From Christensenella sp. UBA7584 (GTDB taxonomy: Bacteria > Bacillota > Clostridia > Christensenellales > UBA1242), in contig DLKQ01000007.1 of the NCBI GenBank assembly GCA_002477805.1, forward strand, positions 1 through 6,518: DNA of 6,518 nucleotides, written 5' to 3'. Made by a program: the position numbers and the translations under genes. The notes beneath the pieces were generated by a model. The model did no database searches, was not told the origin of the DNA, and was given only the letters and a program-made list of their open reading frames with translations. This document shows, piece by piece, positions 5,534 through 6,518 of the stretch (positions within the stretch are counted from its first letter, which is position 1; each line of letters opens with the position of its first letter).

Positions 5534-5562
5534 ATGATATCAAAAAAGAGAGAAAAAGTCAA
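5534..5562 (-). promoter_or_regulatory. Sigma-A-type promoter of the minus-strand repeat-tail gene
   Basis: On the minus strand TTGACT (5562-5557), a 17-bp spacer and TATCAT (5539-5534). Transcription would start near 5527, so the leader is only about ten bases and the GGAG ribosome binding site (5526-5523) sits at its very 5' end. Confidence 0.82.
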
Positions 5563-5618
5563 TAGGGAGGTGTGTTTTATTAATGTGAAGTAAAAGAAAT
5601 TTATTGTAAAAATAAGTA

Positions 5619-5647
5619 TTGACATTTTGACCTTTTCGGAATATAAT
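5619..5647 (+). promoter_or_regulatory. Perfect-consensus promoter of the 167-residue gene
   Basis: TTGACA (5619-5624), exactly 17 bp, then TATAAT (5642-5647). Both hexamers match the sigma-A consensus without mismatch, predicting strong basal transcription starting near 5654. The -35 box is 56 bp from that of the divergent gene, so one regulator bound between them could affect both; no clear operator palindrome is seen there. Confidence 0.92.
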
Positions 5648-5678
5648 AATATCGCAAATTAAGAAAGGCGGTAAAATT

Positions 5679-6182
5679 ATGGAAAAACAAAAAACATTAT
5701 TTGACATTGCACACGAAAATACTCTTGCTCTTATGGAAGAATTTATGGTTGCAAAAAGGAATATGACAAACAGTCTAAACTTTATTGTTGAGCGTGGACT
5801 TGAAGGTGCAAAAATGGAATACGAAGTGAGTAAAATCGAAGGCGTGCCATACGAAAAACTTTCCGGACTCGCAAAGCAGGTTGCAAATAATCCAGAACTT
5901 GAAGTTACTAAAAAGTTTGTAATTAGAGACATTGTAGAAAAAGCTACTTGTGATGAGTACGAAGGTTCAATTTCAGACACTGGGATTTTTGAAGGTGCTA
6001 AACCACAAGAAGATGAAAAGGATATAGACCTCGAGTTTGTTTCTACTGAAGAAAAAACAAGCAAGCCAGCAAAAACAAGAAGAAAATGGAAAGCTATCCA
6101 AAGAGTAAAAACAGATGAATGTGAACTTAAAATTGAAGTTGCTTCTCTTTCAAAAAGAGACCAAAAAGCTTTGGAAAGATAA
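5679..6182 (+). CDS. Hypothetical protein, 167 residues, acidic middle and basic tail
   Basis: I do not recognise this protein. Residues 1-60 look helical and soluble (MEKQKTLFDIAHENTLALMEEF, then NSLNFIVERGLEGAKMEYEV). Residues 92-128 are acidic and probably disordered (e.g. KPQEDEKDIDLEF), and residues 129-143 are basic (KPAKTRRKWKAIQRVK). No signal peptide, membrane segment or catalytic motif is seen. The start is supported by AAAGGCGG (5664-5671) seven bases before the ATG and by a perfect-consensus promoter, which suggests an abundantly made protein. It is divergent from the repeat-tail gene and followed by a terminator at 6321. It could be a small structural, nucleic-acid-binding or adaptor protein, but nothing in the sequence settles this. 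Confidence 0.8.
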   Translation: MEKQKTLFDIAHENTLALMEEFMVAKRNMTNSLNFIVERGLEGAKMEYEVSKIEGVPYEKLSGLAKQVANNPELEVTKKFVIRDIVEKATCDEYEGSISDTGIFEGAKPQEDEKDIDLEFVSTEEKTSKPAKTRRKWKAIQRVKTDECELKIEVASLSKRDQKALER

Positions 6183-6228
6183 ATCATTCTATAGGTAAAA
6201 ATATATACTAATGTCATTCAAACTATAT

Positions 6229-6240
6229 ATCAAGCTTGAT
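6229..6240. repeat. Perfect 12-bp palindrome ATCAAGCTTGAT
   Basis: An isolated perfect palindrome 47 bases after the end of the 167-residue gene, in AT-rich non-coding sequence. It could be a dimeric regulator site or chance; no adjacent promoter is clear. The rest of 6183-6320 shows no gene. Confidence 0.3.
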
Positions 6241-6320
6241 GTCAACAAAATGGAAGTGTGTAAACACAGCTTAGGTGTTACTTTAAATGTATTAATTATA
6301 TATTGGATTTAATAGTTTTT

Positions 6321-6349
6321 AAGGAGAAATTTTGATTTCTTCTTTTTTT
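6321..6349 (+). terminator. Rho-independent terminator after the 167-residue gene
   Basis: GGAGAAAT (6323-6330) pairs with ATTTCTTC (6335-6342), with one G-T pair, around the loop TTTG, and is followed by seven T residues. It lies about 140 bases beyond the stop codon, leaving an unusually long untranslated tail. Confidence 0.65.
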
Positions 6350-6360
6350 GTACTATAAAA

Positions 6361-6416
6361 CCACCAAATTTGAAAAGAAGCCTTGCAAGATTTTTCTTAA
6401 ATTGGTGGATTTTTTT
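6361..6416 (+). terminator. Second hairpin terminator near the right edge
   Basis: CCACCAA (6361-6367) pairs with TTGGTGG (6402-6408), extended inward by TTT/AAA and AAGAA/TTCTT with bulges, and followed by A and seven T residues. It could back up the terminator at 6321 or serve a minus-strand gene entering from the right, since TTTT also follows on that strand. No gene is seen in 6417-6518. Confidence 0.65.
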
Positions 6417-6518
6417 ATTTTATTATAGCCACAAGATAATCTAGTGACTTTGTTCGGTTTTACAATATGTGGTTTTAATTTTATTTTTTATGGTATATTT
6501 TTTAACAAACTAAAATTC

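Noticed and set aside
5540..6217. 225-codon minus-strand reading frame
   Set aside because: Antisense to the 167-residue gene, which has a perfect promoter and a good ribosome binding site; the antisense product is a Ser/Phe-rich shadow ending inside the divergent promoter region.

Overview
The window is strongly AT-rich and reads like a low-GC Bacillota (Firmicutes) chromosome, probably an uncultured gut-type Clostridia or Bacilli lineage; the lineage is inference. Promoters are of the sigma-A type (one is a perfect TTGACA-17-TATAAT), ribosome binding sites are GGAG-like, the tRNA gene encodes its own CCA, and TGA is used as a stop, so the code is the standard bacterial one and not the Mycoplasma one.

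Layout. (1) Positions 2-1930 look like the end of an integrated mobile element: the C-terminal catalytic part of a tyrosine recombinase running in from the left edge, then a DUF3644/HEPN-type protein with an R-x4-H RNase motif, then a strong terminator and four copies of TTGACAGCAA. (2) Positions 1971-2550 are a tRNA-Thr wreckage zone on the minus strand. It holds one intact tRNA-Thr(GGU) with terminator, the 3' end of a second, different tRNA-Thr with its own terminator, two 100-bp tandem units that each carry only the 5' half of that second tRNA, a possible decayed further copy, and a GC-rich hairpin cluster wedged between the pieces. The breaks fall at the anticodon loop and the T loop, two places where tRNA-targeting integrases are known to cross over. 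(3) Positions 2551-2971 are non-coding, with a terminator and then a promoter. (4) Positions 2972-4237 encode a leucine-rich-repeat plus transglutaminase-like protein. (5) It converges on a minus-strand gene (4363-5517) across a near-perfect bidirectional terminator; that gene encodes a lysine/glutamate-rich protein with a repeated coiled-coil tail. (6) A divergent promoter region separates it from a 167-residue protein of unknown function (5679-6182), followed by two terminators and a non-coding right edge.

How the parts relate. The recombinase and the HEPN protein are plausibly one element with defence-type cargo. The tRNA array beside them is a plausible integration hot spot, but no attachment-site pair can be proven because the other end of the element lies outside the window. 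The LRR-transglutaminase gene and the divergent pair each have their own promoter and terminator and show no clear functional tie to the element. The most unusual feature is the tRNA half-gene array.
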